A stretch of DNA of 64,000 nucleotides, taken from NCBI GenBank assembly GCA_017561665.1, contig JAFZBQ010000060.1:124001-188000 (forward strand), in the 5' to 3' direction. Below the pieces are notes generated by a model. It saw only the letters and a program-made list of their open reading frames with translations, was not told the origin of the DNA and made no database searches. Every line of letters begins with the position of its first letter. Position 1 is the stretch's first letter. Position numbers and translations under genes: made by a program. Source of the DNA: Bacteroidales bacterium (GTDB lineage: Bacteria > Bacteroidota > Bacteroidia > Bacteroidales > UBA932). Of the stretch, positions 7,372-15,324 are shown in pieces.

Positions 7372-9528
7372 TTATAAAGGATCGTAATAGATGTATCTGT
7401 TTTCGTCGTAGCAGAAGCCATCGAGCAGAAGAATACCGTCAGAGTCGTAATTGAAGTTATATGCGCGTTGTTCCTGCATCTGAAGCGTCATCGTATAGTT
7501 GTACCAGGTATAGGAGAAATAACCTTGAGTGAGATTTCCATACTGGTCGTAAGAAGCGGGGAAGAATTGAGTTGCGATTGTTTCGTCGGTTGTCCAGCTC
7601 TTTACCAGGTAAATAGTGACACGTATTTCGTCGGCCGGTACCTGACTGCCGTAACCCACCTCGATGTGCTCGCGCACCCTGGTGTCAATATCAACCCTGT
7701 AGAAGCGCTGGCGGTATTCGAAGACCGTGATGAAGAATGATATGGTCTTGGAAAAAGGATTCCCAAAGTCATCGATAAGGCTGCCGGTAATCGTGAATTC
7801 TATGTCTCCGTTGTGAGTGCAATCCCCCTTCAGGCGGAACCCGTCTTGTGACCATTCCATCAAGTTGCTGCTGCTGGTGAACACAAGCCTTTCAGAGAGG
7901 TCCGTCAAAGGATTCCGAAAGCAGTTTATGTTGCATGCCACAAGTGGTTTGTCGCTAGTGTCCCCATACTTTTTTGCCACTTGCATAACCCGTTGTGCAG
8001 TGAAGAAATCATCCGATCTGACAACCATTCCTTCCGAACAGAATGAGACCGTACGGCCGTTCTCCCTGTAGACCAGAAGAAGCTCCAATGGTGTGGTTTC
8101 GTCTGGGGCGGTGAGTACTCCCTCGTCTGCCATCCACTCAAAATCGTTGTCGATGGTTGCCAAAGCGGCCGTGCCTGTCAGCACCCTGGTTGTACCATTC
8201 TCGTAATATATGGTTACTTCAAAATCGTCCACTGTGCTTCCTCCTCCCAGCATCCATTCGTCGTCCTTCAGGTAATTCGGCTCAATTCTGATCGGTGCCA
8301 TCGGCTCCAAAACTGTTATGGAGCTGGTGCCGAACACGCCGCTGCCATCGGTCACGGTGGCCTTTATAGTGGCTGTGCCTGCCGAATGAGGCGTCACTAC
8401 GCCGTTTTGGTCGACGCTGGCCACGGCTGGATTACTGCTGCTCCAGGTCACTTCCTGACAGGCGGTGGCGGGGAGAACCGTGGCCGTAAGAGTCACTGTC
8501 CCGGCTACTGATGTAAATGTGTATTCCGGAGGATCCACGATGACAGCGGTAGCATAAGGCTCCAGATCGCTGTCAACACGCCAGCTCTCTTCGTCCACGC
8601 CGTCGTCGTATAATTTCAGAACGATGTGATAGTGGTGATTCCGGATTACATTGAAGTCGGTTGTGGTATTTTCTCCAAGATAAAACCGGTATGTGAAGCC
8701 GCCCCGTCTCGGATTCGAAGAAGCATTGTCATTATAATAACCTTCCAACTCGATATAACTGCAAAGTTGCTCGTATATACTGCCTTCCGTGAAATATTTG
8801 CTCCGGCAGGAATCATTCCCGGGCAACAGCACACCCTGACAGTTCTCGAACATATAAAAGCCGATTTCGCTGCCGCTGTTGAATGTGGCCAGTTCCAGGG
8901 CGTCGGCGCTGTCTCCGGATGGACTGTAATCCCGGACATCACCGGATGCGGAAGTGGAGAAAAGGCCGACCTTGCTCGGGGCATTCTTTACCGATACGGA
9001 GTTGATGCTGATATCGGAGTTCTGCAGGGCACTGTCGTCTATCCTGATGGAAACCAGCGCCACGCATCGTGTCAGGTCGATCCGGATGAACATGCCGTCG
9101 GCGATTGTGATGTAATCTGTATGACCGGTCATAGGAACCGCTCCGTTGGCGTCGATTATATCGCTGTATGAATTCACCGAATACTGATACCCGGCCAGAT
9201 ACGATTCGTTTGTGAACAGCGGATTGCCGGTGATGTCACCGATATTGCATACGCAGTAGAATTTGTATGTGCTGCCGCCGGAACAAGTAAGTTGCATCCA
9301 AGTCACTTCGCCGTCGGAACAATATGCGCTCGAGGCCAGGTGGCCGGCGGTGTCATATACCAGGATGTTGCAGTTGGAGATGTATTCGTCAACAACGCCC
9401 AGCGATTTGACTGCAACGGAATCGAACTCGAAATAAACTGTAGCTTTGCCGCTTTCGCTCAAGGCAGGCGCGGGGACACAAGAAGCCATAAAGACGGCTG
9501 CCAGAAGTATGTAAAGGTATTTCTTCAT
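7372..9528 (-). CDS. Large fimbrial (tip/accessory) lipoprotein with BIG2 Ig-like domain
   Basis: 718 residues, lipoprotein signal with lipobox MASC (Cys 17). The N-terminal third (to about residue 325) resembles fimbrillin/DUF4906-type domains: ATVYFEFDSVAV, CNILVYDTAGHL, TRCVALVSIRID, and RNHHYHIVLKLYDDG near residue 300. A BIG2 immunoglobulin-like domain spans about 328-406 (VTLTATVLPATACQEVTWSS, then NPAVASVDQNGVVTPHSAGT). The C-terminal 300 residues are beta-rich and unassigned. In Mfa/Fim loci such large proteins are shaft or tip components that contact ligands, so an adhesive tip role is likely here but inferred. It sits between the anchor-like gene and the pilin gene. Confidence 0.68.
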   Translation of the reverse strand: MKKYLYILLAAVFMASCVPAPALSESGKATVYFEFDSVAVKSLGVVDEYISNCNILVYDTAGHLASSAYCSDGEVTWMQLTCSGGSTYKFYCVCNIGDITGNPLFTNESYLAGYQYSVNSYSDIIDANGAVPMTGHTDYITIADGMFIRIDLTRCVALVSIRIDDSALQNSDISINSVSVKNAPSKVGLFSTSASGDVRDYSPSGDSADALELATFNSGSEIGFYMFENCQGVLLPGNDSCRSKYFTEGSIYEQLCSYIELEGYYNDNASSNPRRGGFTYRFYLGENTTTDFNVIRNHHYHIVLKLYDDGVDEESWRVDSDLEPYATAVIVDPPEYTFTSVAGTVTLTATVLPATACQEVTWSSSNPAVASVDQNGVVTPHSAGTATIKATVTDGSGVFGTSSITVLEPMAPIRIEPNYLKDDEWMLGGGSTVDDFEVTIYYENGTTRVLTGTAALATIDNDFEWMADEGVLTAPDETTPLELLLVYRENGRTVSFCSEGMVVRSDDFFTAQRVMQVAKKYGDTSDKPLVACNINCFRNPLTDLSERLVFTSSSNLMEWSQDGFRLKGDCTHNGDIEFTITGSLIDDFGNPFSKTISFFITVFEYRQRFYRVDIDTRVREHIEVGYGSQVPADEIRVTIYLVKSWTTDETIATQFFPASYDQYGNLTQGYFSYTWYNYTMTLQMQEQRAYNFNYDSDGILLLDGFCYDENRYIYYDPL

Positions 9529-9538
9529 AATCGGATGT

Positions 9539-10360
9539 TTAATATGTTATCGTGTATATCCCGTGCCTGGTCCAGTTGGAGACTTTGATGGTGATCAGTA
9601 TGTCGGCGGTACCTATTGCCAGGTCTATCACAATCGGGTTTTGATTTGTAGACGATATGTCTTCTCCCATTTCGGCAAGCATTTCACCTATAGGGTATGT
9701 CATATCCACTGTGCGGCCGTTCTTGACGAAATGCAGGTCCAGGGAGGCTTCGGTGGCGCTGGTCTGTGTCAGGATCATGGTTTTGTACATGTAGTAATAA
9801 GCATCGTCCTGCGGTGTGTGCACCAGTGCCGGTTTCAGAGTCCCTTTGCTGCCAGTTGCACCGCCTCCGTATAAAAGGCTGCCGCTGATATTTCCAAGTT
9901 CCGGTCGGATGTCAGAAAGGCCTTGTATCATTCCGCGGAGAATGACGGTAACCGGAATGTATTGCCGCTCCGGTATCACCGTTACATATGCATCTTCGCA
10001 TCTGGTGGATATAGGTTTATAAAAGCTCCAGAGGCTGTCGGCCGGTTCGCCGGAGGTGATAGTGAGTGTAGGATCATCCAGATGGGAACTATTCAGATTG
10101 CCCCATGCGGAGAAGTCGAATTCACTCTTGTCGACCTTCATTATCAAGGTATCGCCGATATATTTTTGCTCTACCGCATACCAGATCGGGTCGTTCCCGA
10201 AACGCTCTGCCAGCATCAGGTCAATCTTATGAACATAATGGCTGTCCACGCGGCTCAGGTCGACGTGCAAATAACAGGGGCAATTGTCGCGGTTCTCCTT
10301 GATACAGGAGGCGAGAGCGGCGCAGGCAGCCATAATCAATATCAAGTATTTCAGTTTCAT
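9539..10360 (-). CDS. FimB/Mfa2-family fimbrial anchor lipoprotein
   Basis: 273 residues when started at the ATG 10358-10360, which gives a proper lipoprotein signal (MKLKYLILIMAACAALASC) and lies 1 base after the DUF3575 stop; an upstream in-frame extension reaching 10468 would overlap that gene and hide the signal. The mature N-terminus CIKENRDNCPCYLHVDLS matches the typical Mfa2/FimB start (lipid Cys followed by a charged segment and Cys-Pro). These proteins anchor the fimbria to the outer membrane and limit its length. The rest is a beta-sandwich-like sequence without catalytic motifs. The translationally tight junction to DUF3575 supports one transcript. Confidence 0.78.
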   Translation of the reverse strand: MKLKYLILIMAACAALASCIKENRDNCPCYLHVDLSRVDSHYVHKIDLMLAERFGNDPIWYAVEQKYIGDTLIMKVDKSEFDFSAWGNLNSSHLDDPTLTITSGEPADSLWSFYKPISTRCEDAYVTVIPERQYIPVTVILRGMIQGLSDIRPELGNISGSLLYGGGATGSKGTLKPALVHTPQDDAYYYMYKTMILTQTSATEASLDLHFVKNGRTVDMTYPIGEMLAEMGEDISSTNQNPIVIDLAIGTADILITIKVSNWTRHGIYTITY

Positions 10361-10361
10361 C

Positions 10362-10937
10362 TCAGAACAGGTAGTTGATCGATACGGAAAGATCGGGCAG
10401 CAATGACGGCCCGCGTTTGTGACCGGAAATCCTGCCGCATACGGGGCCCATATAGAATGTGGTGTCATGCAGCGCTGCCAGGACCCCGGCGCCTAGCGAC
10501 AGCCGCCATCTTTCGTCAAGAACCCTGCACCATCCGGCACCGATGCCGGCAGCGATAGCCTGGCCGTCGAAGCATCCGCTGTTAAAGACATTTGACACAC
10601 TGTAGACAGACGCCAGTACCCTGCCATCCATAAACCATCCTTCGTACGGGGCATCAACCCAATACTTGACACCAAGAACCGGAGTCGCCTGACGCAGCTG
10701 TGTCTGCTTTTCGGTACCGCGCAAATAGGTAAAAGGATTATAGCGCATTGCGGCCATAAAACCCCAATTCTCTCCGGGACAGTATTCTACAGAAGCGTTG
10801 ATGCATCCCAGCAGAGCCCATTGAACCGCGTCGGTGGCGACGGTCCATTTATAGGTGGCCGGCTGTTCTTCTTCTGCCCTGACCGGCATTGCGCCAAGAG
10901 CGAGCAGCGCCATCGTCAATAATAATTTTGCCTTCAT
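10362..10937 (-). CDS. DUF3575 family outer-membrane-type protein
   Basis: 191 residues from the ATG at 10935-10937, which gives a clean signal peptide (MKAKLLLTMALLALGAMPVRA). The upstream 31-codon extension would run through the promoter. The mature protein has alternating hydrophobic strands with Gly/aromatic residues and ends in Phe (SVSINYLF), like a small outer-membrane beta-barrel. DUF3575 proteins often open Bacteroidota fimbrial operons, and here it is the first gene, followed after 1 base by the anchor gene. A GGAAA stretch directly before the ATG may act as a ribosome binding site. Function is not established; a role in fimbrial secretion or assembly is inferred from context. Confidence 0.75.
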   Translation of the reverse strand: MKAKLLLTMALLALGAMPVRAEEEQPATYKWTVATDAVQWALLGCINASVEYCPGENWGFMAAMRYNPFTYLRGTEKQTQLRQATPVLGVKYWVDAPYEGWFMDGRVLASVYSVSNVFNSGCFDGQAIAAGIGAGWCRVLDERWRLSLGAGVLAALHDTTFYMGPVCGRISGHKRGPSLLPDLSVSINYLF

Positions 10938-10959
10938 TTTCCGTTTGTTTTGACGAAGG

Positions 10960-10988
10960 CAAAAGTATGTACGCAGGTACCCTCGAAA
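10960..10988 (-). promoter_or_regulatory. Candidate promoter of the fimbrial operon
   Basis: On the minus strand TACTTTTG (10967 down to 10960) fits the −7 consensus TAnnTTTG, 22 bases before the DUF3575 ATG. A −33-like TTTC (10988-10985) lies 17 bases upstream, a slightly short spacing with one mismatch. It overlaps one arm of an inverted repeat (next entry). Confidence 0.6.
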
Positions 10989-11026
10989 CGGAAATATCCC
11001 AGATTTGTGGTGAACCATTTCCGTTT
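10986..11026. promoter_or_regulatory. Perfect 10-bp inverted repeat between fimbrial operon and COG0523 gene
   Basis: AAACGGAAAT at 10986-10995 and ATTTCCGTTT at 11017-11026 are perfect inverted copies, centred 31 bases apart. A third TTTCCGTTT is at 10938-10946, next to the DUF3575 start codon. One arm overlaps the −33 region of the fimbrial promoter. The layout looks like an operator for a dimeric or looping regulator; the third copy could be a ribosome binding site by chance. Confidence 0.5.
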
Positions 11027-11073
11027 GCAAAAACGAATTGCTAATTTCGCAATCGCTTTATTTCTGAAAACGT

Positions 11074-12210
11074 ATGAAACAAACTCCGATACTTCTTTTG
11101 ACCGGTTATCTGGGCAGTGGAAAGACCACCCTCGTGAACCGTATTCTTGCCAACCGTAAAGGAATCCGCTTTGCTGTGATTGTAAATGACATTGGCGAGG
11201 TCAATATCGACGCCGACCTGATTGCAAAGGGCGGTGTTGTGGGCAGTAAGGACGACAGCCTGGTGGCGCTTCAGAACGGCTGTATCTGCTGCACTTTGAA
11301 GATGGACCTGGTAGAGCAGATTGCCGGCCTGGTAGAGCAGCAGACGTTCGATTATATAGTGATAGAGGCCAGCGGCATCTGCGAGCCGGCACCTATCGCC
11401 CAGACGATTTGCTCAATACCCTCACTCGGGCCGCAGTACAACCGCGGCGGAACATGCTACCTGGACAGCATCGTGTCGGTGGTGGATGCCCTCCGTCTCA
11501 AGGATGAATTCGACTGCGGCGGCGCTTTGCAACGCAGCGGCATAGAAGAGGATGATATCGAGAACCTGTTGATTCAGCAGATCGAGTTCTGCAACGTGAT
11601 ACTTCTCAACAAGGCTTCCGAACTGACTCCGACAGAACTGGGCCGTGTAAAGGCAATTGTTCGCGCAATACAGCCTACTGCAGAGATTCTGGAATGCGAC
11701 TATGCCGACGTAGACCTGGACAAACTGCTGGGTACCCGCAGCTTTGACTTTGAGAAGGCGGCGACCAGCGCTGCCTGGATACGCGAGTTGGAAGGAGGGG
11801 AAGAAGAACTTGAGAATGAGGAAGAAGGGGAGAGCGACGAGTATAACATCGGTACCTTTGTGTATTACCGCCGCCTGCCGTTTGACATGAACCGTTTCGA
11901 TTATTTCATCAACCGCAACTTTACCCCCAACATAATCAGGGCCAAGGGTATATGCTGGTTTGCCGACGACAATGACATGAGCTTCCTTTTCGAAAGCGCC
12001 GGCCGCGAGAAAAAGCTTACAGAGGTTGGATACTGGTACGCCACCGCACCAGAAGAAGACCTGAAACGCATCGCTGAGCAAGATCCAAACTTTTTGAAGG
12101 ACTGGGACGAAAAGGTGGGTGACAGAATGCAGAAAATTGTTTTTATCGGCCAGAACCTGGACAAAGAAAAAATTGCAAAAGATTTAGACTTTTGCCTTGT
12201 TGTTAAATAA
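11074..12210 (+). CDS. COG0523 (CobW/G3E) GTPase, putative metallochaperone
   Basis: G3E-family GTPase that typically delivers or inserts zinc or another metal into client proteins. The 378-residue protein shows Walker A GYLGSGKTTLVNRIL (residues 9-23), the metal-binding CICCTL motif near residue 63, a GTPase ESSG-like segment (IEASGICEPAPI) near 92, and NKASELT for guanine recognition near residue 175. The C-terminal CobW_C domain is present (YRRLPFDMNRFDYFI onward). Between the domains is an unusually acidic insert, about residues 240-258, dominated by Glu and Asp. It is divergent from the fimbrial operon and followed by yegP. The metal cannot be told from sequence. Confidence 0.88.
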   Translation: MKQTPILLLTGYLGSGKTTLVNRILANRKGIRFAVIVNDIGEVNIDADLIAKGGVVGSKDDSLVALQNGCICCTLKMDLVEQIAGLVEQQTFDYIVIEASGICEPAPIAQTICSIPSLGPQYNRGGTCYLDSIVSVVDALRLKDEFDCGGALQRSGIEEDDIENLLIQQIEFCNVILLNKASELTPTELGRVKAIVRAIQPTAEILECDYADVDLDKLLGTRSFDFEKAATSAAWIRELEGGEEELENEEEGESDEYNIGTFVYYRRLPFDMNRFDYFINRNFTPNIIRAKGICWFADDNDMSFLFESAGREKKLTEVGYWYATAPEEDLKRIAEQDPNFLKDWDEKVGDRMQKIVFIGQNLDKEKIAKDLDFCLVVK

Positions 12211-12230
12211 ATTTTTCTTTTTTAATTTTG
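12200..12230 (+). promoter_or_regulatory. Promoter of yegP-like gene
   Basis: TTG at 12200-12202, 20-base spacer and TAATTTTG at 12223-12230 match the Bacteroidota promoter. The −33 element lies inside the end of the COG0523 gene, and the predicted leader is about 35 bases. Confidence 0.65.
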
Positions 12231-12271
12231 TAACAAACTGGAATTAACTCAATAACTTAATAATCGACAAA

Positions 12272-12604
12272 ATGGGTAAATTTGAAATTACACTCCGCAA
12301 AAACGGAGATCCGCAGTTTGTTTTGAAGGCTGCCAACGGCCGCGTTATCCTCGCAAGCCAGGGTTATAAATCAAAGAAGTCTTGCCTCGAGGGTATTGAC
12401 TCCGTAAAGAAGAACGGCCCTATGGACGAGCGTTTCGAGCGTCTGGTGGCAAAGAACGGCCAGCCTTACTTCAATCTTAAGGCTTCCAACGGCCAGGTTA
12501 TCGGCACCAGCGAGATGTACTCCAGCGCTTCTGCAATGGAAAAAGGCATCGCTTCTGTAAAGAACAATGCTGCAGATGCAGAGGTTGTTGACCTGTCTCT
12601 CTAA
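12272..12604 (+). CDS. YegP-like protein with two DUF1508 repeats
   Basis: 110 residues made of two tandem DUF1508 modules. Repeat 1 is GKFEITLRKNGDPQFVLKAA then NGRVILASQGYKSKKSCLEGIDSVK (residues 2-47); repeat 2 is ERFERLVAKNGQPYFNLKAS then NGQVIGTSEMYSSASAMEKGIASVK (about 51-97). Each module folds as a small beta sheet with a helix. The family is widespread, small and of unknown function. It has its own promoter and ends at a strong bidirectional hairpin, so it is probably monocistronic, and a promoter this close to consensus suggests high expression. Confidence 0.88.
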   Translation: MGKFEITLRKNGDPQFVLKAANGRVILASQGYKSKKSCLEGIDSVKKNGPMDERFERLVAKNGQPYFNLKASNGQVIGTSEMYSSASAMEKGIASVKNNAADAEVVDLSL

Positions 12605-12626
12605 CAATTCGCGGATATCCGCAAAT

Positions 12627-12660
12627 AAATAAGGCGTGTGAGATTTCACACGCCTTATTT
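12627..12660. terminator. Bidirectional intrinsic terminator
   Basis: A perfect 15-bp stem (12627-12641 against 12646-12660) with loop GATT. The AAATAAGG/CCTTATTT ends provide T-runs on both strands, serving yegP on the plus strand and the zinc peptidase gene on the minus strand. Confidence 0.88.
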
Positions 12661-12680
12661 GTTACACATCACTCGCTCTC

Positions 12681-13541
12681 CTACAGATCTGAATAGCTGG
12701 GGGAGAAGGTGTCGCCCAGGGAAGGATCGCCAGTGCTGTATCCTTTCTTGAGCCATTTTGCACGCTGTGCAGAGGTGCCGTGGGTAAACGAATCGGGATA
12801 AGAACGACCGTAGGTGTTCTTCTGAATGCGGTCGTCGCCGATTGCGGCGGCAATGTTAAGACCCTCTTCAATGTCACCGTCTTCAAGCGAACCGAACCTC
12901 TTGTTGTCGTAATGTGCCCAGATTCCGGCATAGAAGTCTGCCTGGAGTTCCAGACGTACGCTGAGCTGGTTGGCGGTCTTCTCGTTGCTGCGGGAGCGCT
13001 TCTGGTTGACCTGATTGAGGGTTCCGAGCAGATACTGCACGTGGTGGCCGACTTCGTGGGCAATCACATATGCCCAGGCGAAGTCGCCGGTGGTGCCGAA
13101 CTGCCTTTTCATATCTTTGAAGAAGGAGAGATCCAGGTAAACACTCTGATCTGCGCTGCAGTAGAACGGGCCAGACTGGGATGTGGCTCCTCCACAGCCA
13201 GACTGTACGCTGCCGTCAAAAATGACCAGCTTGGGAGGTGTATAGGTAAGACCGTTCTGTTTGAAAATCTGGGTCCAGACGTCCTCGGTGCCTGCCAGAA
13301 TGATGGAGGCAAAATCATAGAGTTCCTGATCCTCTGCATTTGCCGTACCGGTTTCCTGGGTGGTGGTGATGCTGCCCTGATCTATGGTTTGGAGCACCGT
13401 GGTCGGATCCTGTCCTGTAAGCATCCAGATAAGTCCGGCTATAATGAGACCTCCAAGTCCGATGCCGCCGGCTGCTACAGCTCCGCCACCGCGACGACGG
13501 TCTTCTACGTTAGAACTTTTTCTTCTTCCTTCTAGTTGCAT
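12681..13541 (-). CDS. YpfJ-family neutral zinc metallopeptidase
   Basis: 286 residues of the KPN_02809/YpfJ family. The N-terminus is basic (LEGRRKSSNVEDRRRGGG), followed by a Gly-rich transmembrane helix at about residues 24-43 (VAAGGIGLGGLIIAGLIWML). The zinc-binding HEVGHH motif is near residue 163, preceded by the family's CSADQSVYLDLSFFKDM segment and followed by the third-ligand region ELQADFYAGIWAHY. The catalytic domain therefore faces the periplasm or outside. Peptidase activity is inferred from the HExxH motif; substrates are unknown. A −7-like TATATTTG lies at 13567-13574 on the minus strand. It is convergent with yegP and divergent from the AMP-ligase gene. Confidence 0.88.
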   Translation of the reverse strand: MQLEGRRKSSNVEDRRRGGGAVAAGGIGLGGLIIAGLIWMLTGQDPTTVLQTIDQGSITTTQETGTANAEDQELYDFASIILAGTEDVWTQIFKQNGLTYTPPKLVIFDGSVQSGCGGATSQSGPFYCSADQSVYLDLSFFKDMKRQFGTTGDFAWAYVIAHEVGHHVQYLLGTLNQVNQKRSRSNEKTANQLSVRLELQADFYAGIWAHYDNKRFGSLEDGDIEEGLNIAAAIGDDRIQKNTYGRSYPDSFTHGTSAQRAKWLKKGYSTGDPSLGDTFSPSYSDL

Positions 13542-13625
13542 AGCTTTAGTTATTTGATTGAATAGACAAATATAATTATTTCGTTACAAATATTAACTTC
13601 GCGACGTAAATATTAGTTGCCTTTT

Positions 13626-15263
13626 ATGTTTCACGAGCTCTCGCAGGAGGATAATTTTGTCAGGAGATTTGTTGCGTCGGCAAAGCGCTGCTGGAATTCC
13701 CCGGCTCTGGACGATTACCGCGTCAGTTCGATAACATACGGCGGTTTGATGGCCGACATAGAACGCCTGCTGGCCCTCTGGCGTGCATCGGGTCTCGATA
13801 AAGGGGAAAAGATTGCCCTAAACGCCCGCAGTAGCGCCGCATGGGCAAAGGTCTTTATGGCGGCTCAGGTCGGCGGCTATGTGACTGTACAGATTTTCAA
13901 AGGATTCACCACGGCCGACACTATGGGGCTGGTGAAGCATAGCGGTTCCCGCATTCTCTATACAGAAAAGGCGATCTTCTCCAGGATGGAGTTCGATCTG
14001 ATGCCGGAACTGATGGCTGCCATCGATGTCAATACCGGCGAGTTATTGGCTTCCAGAGGCTGTTTCGCCGAGGTGTTTGCAAAGGTCGACTCCCTTTACG
14101 GCGATGCTCATCCAGACGGCCTGAAACCGGATGATCTGGCATTGCCGGAGATAGGTCTTGACGACCTCTCTGCAATAATGTACATCTCCGGCTCTACAGG
14201 CAATCCCAAGGGGGTGATGCTTACCAACCGCAATATCTCGGCTAATCTGTATGTCATAAAGCGGCATTTCCCCTACAGGGAAGGGGAATGCTATGTGAGC
14301 ATTCTCCCGTTTTCTCACATATTCGGCATGGTCTACGATATGCTGGTGCCCTTGTCTCTGGGCATGCATCTGGTGATTCTGGGAGTTCCGCCGGCTCCGG
14401 CAAACCTGATTCCGGCCATGAACGTCTATCGGCCGCACGTCTTCTTTGCCGTGCCTCTGGTGTTGGAAAAGCTGGTGGATTCAACCGTTGGCGAGTATCT
14501 CAAAAGCGGCGCATTGCCAAACTGGAACGACCTTCAGAACATTTTTATGCAGGCGCTCGGCGGCAATGTGGAACTTTTCGCCTCCGGTGGCGCAGCAATA
14601 GACGAAAATCTGGAGAAGTTGCTCGTTAAGAAGCTCCGGGTCCCGTTCATCACCGGCTACGGAATGACGGAAGCCGCACCGACCATCACTCTTGGTGATT
14701 ACGGCGATTATTGCCTGCGCGAATGCGGCAAGGTGCAGGAAGAGGTAGTACAAGTTAAGATAGATTCTGCCGACGGCGCTGGCATCCCCGGCGAAATCCT
14801 GCTTAAAGGGCCGGTCGTCTTCAAAGGCTACTATAAGAACGAAGAGGCGACCCGCAAGGCATTCACTTCTGACGGGTGGTTCCGTACCGGCGACGTTGCA
14901 GTCATGGAAAACGGGAAGCGCGTATTCATTGTGGGGCGCTGCAAGAATATGATACTCCGATCAAACGGGCAGAATGTCTTCCCTGAAGAGATCGAGGTTA
15001 TCTTGAATTCGCTGCCTTATGTCGCCGAATCGATAGTGATAGAGAAAAAGGGGCGTCTGTCGGCTATCATTGTTCCCAAGAGCGACGAGGTCGCCAACGA
15101 CAATATCTCCGCAAAATCCCTGAACGGCATTATGCAAAAAAACATCCGCCACCTGAACAGCCGCATTCCGGCTTATTCGGCGGTGTCCGGCTTCCGAATT
15201 CAGTATGAACCGTTTGCAAAAACGCCAAAGGGTACAATAAAGCGCTTCATGTACACAGAGTAG
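13626..15263 (+). CDS. Long-chain acyl-CoA synthetase-like AMP-dependent ligase
   Basis: Activates a carboxylic acid as acyl-AMP and then usually acyl-CoA. ANL-superfamily motifs: P-loop ISGSTGNPKGVMLT near residue 186, GYGMTEAAPTI near 340, GWFRTGDVAVMENGKRVFIV near 417 followed by GRCKNMILRSNGQNVFPEEI. The C-terminal catalytic Lys is present in KTPKGTIKRFMYTE. I start at the ATG 13626-13628; an in-frame TTG at 13617 adds three residues. A variant −7 box TAACTTCG lies at 13594-13601. The next gene on the same strand, with its own −7 box, is a serine-palmitoyltransferase-like enzyme that consumes acyl-CoA, so a fatty-acid activating role in that pathway is plausible but inferred. Confidence 0.88.
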   Translation: MFHELSQEDNFVRRFVASAKRCWNSPALDDYRVSSITYGGLMADIERLLALWRASGLDKGEKIALNARSSAAWAKVFMAAQVGGYVTVQIFKGFTTADTMGLVKHSGSRILYTEKAIFSRMEFDLMPELMAAIDVNTGELLASRGCFAEVFAKVDSLYGDAHPDGLKPDDLALPEIGLDDLSAIMYISGSTGNPKGVMLTNRNISANLYVIKRHFPYREGECYVSILPFSHIFGMVYDMLVPLSLGMHLVILGVPPAPANLIPAMNVYRPHVFFAVPLVLEKLVDSTVGEYLKSGALPNWNDLQNIFMQALGGNVELFASGGAAIDENLEKLLVKKLRVPFITGYGMTEAAPTITLGDYGDYCLRECGKVQEEVVQVKIDSADGAGIPGEILLKGPVVFKGYYKNEEATRKAFTSDGWFRTGDVAVMENGKRVFIVGRCKNMILRSNGQNVFPEEIEVILNSLPYVAESIVIEKKGRLSAIIVPKSDEVANDNISAKSLNGIMQKNIRHLNSRIPAYSAVSGFRIQYEPFAKTPKGTIKRFMYTE

Positions 15264-15294
15264 CCCTCCGGATACCATTTAAGGTTTTTTTTCT

Positions 15295-15302
15295 TAGATT
15301 TG
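15295..15302 (+). promoter_or_regulatory. −7 box upstream of the SPT-like gene
   Basis: TAGATTTG matches TAnnTTTG and lies 22 bases before the ATG. No clear −33 box is seen, so the gene could also be read from the AMP-ligase promoter. Confidence 0.5.
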
Positions 15303-15324
15303 CGCAATTTTACTGCAAAATACT

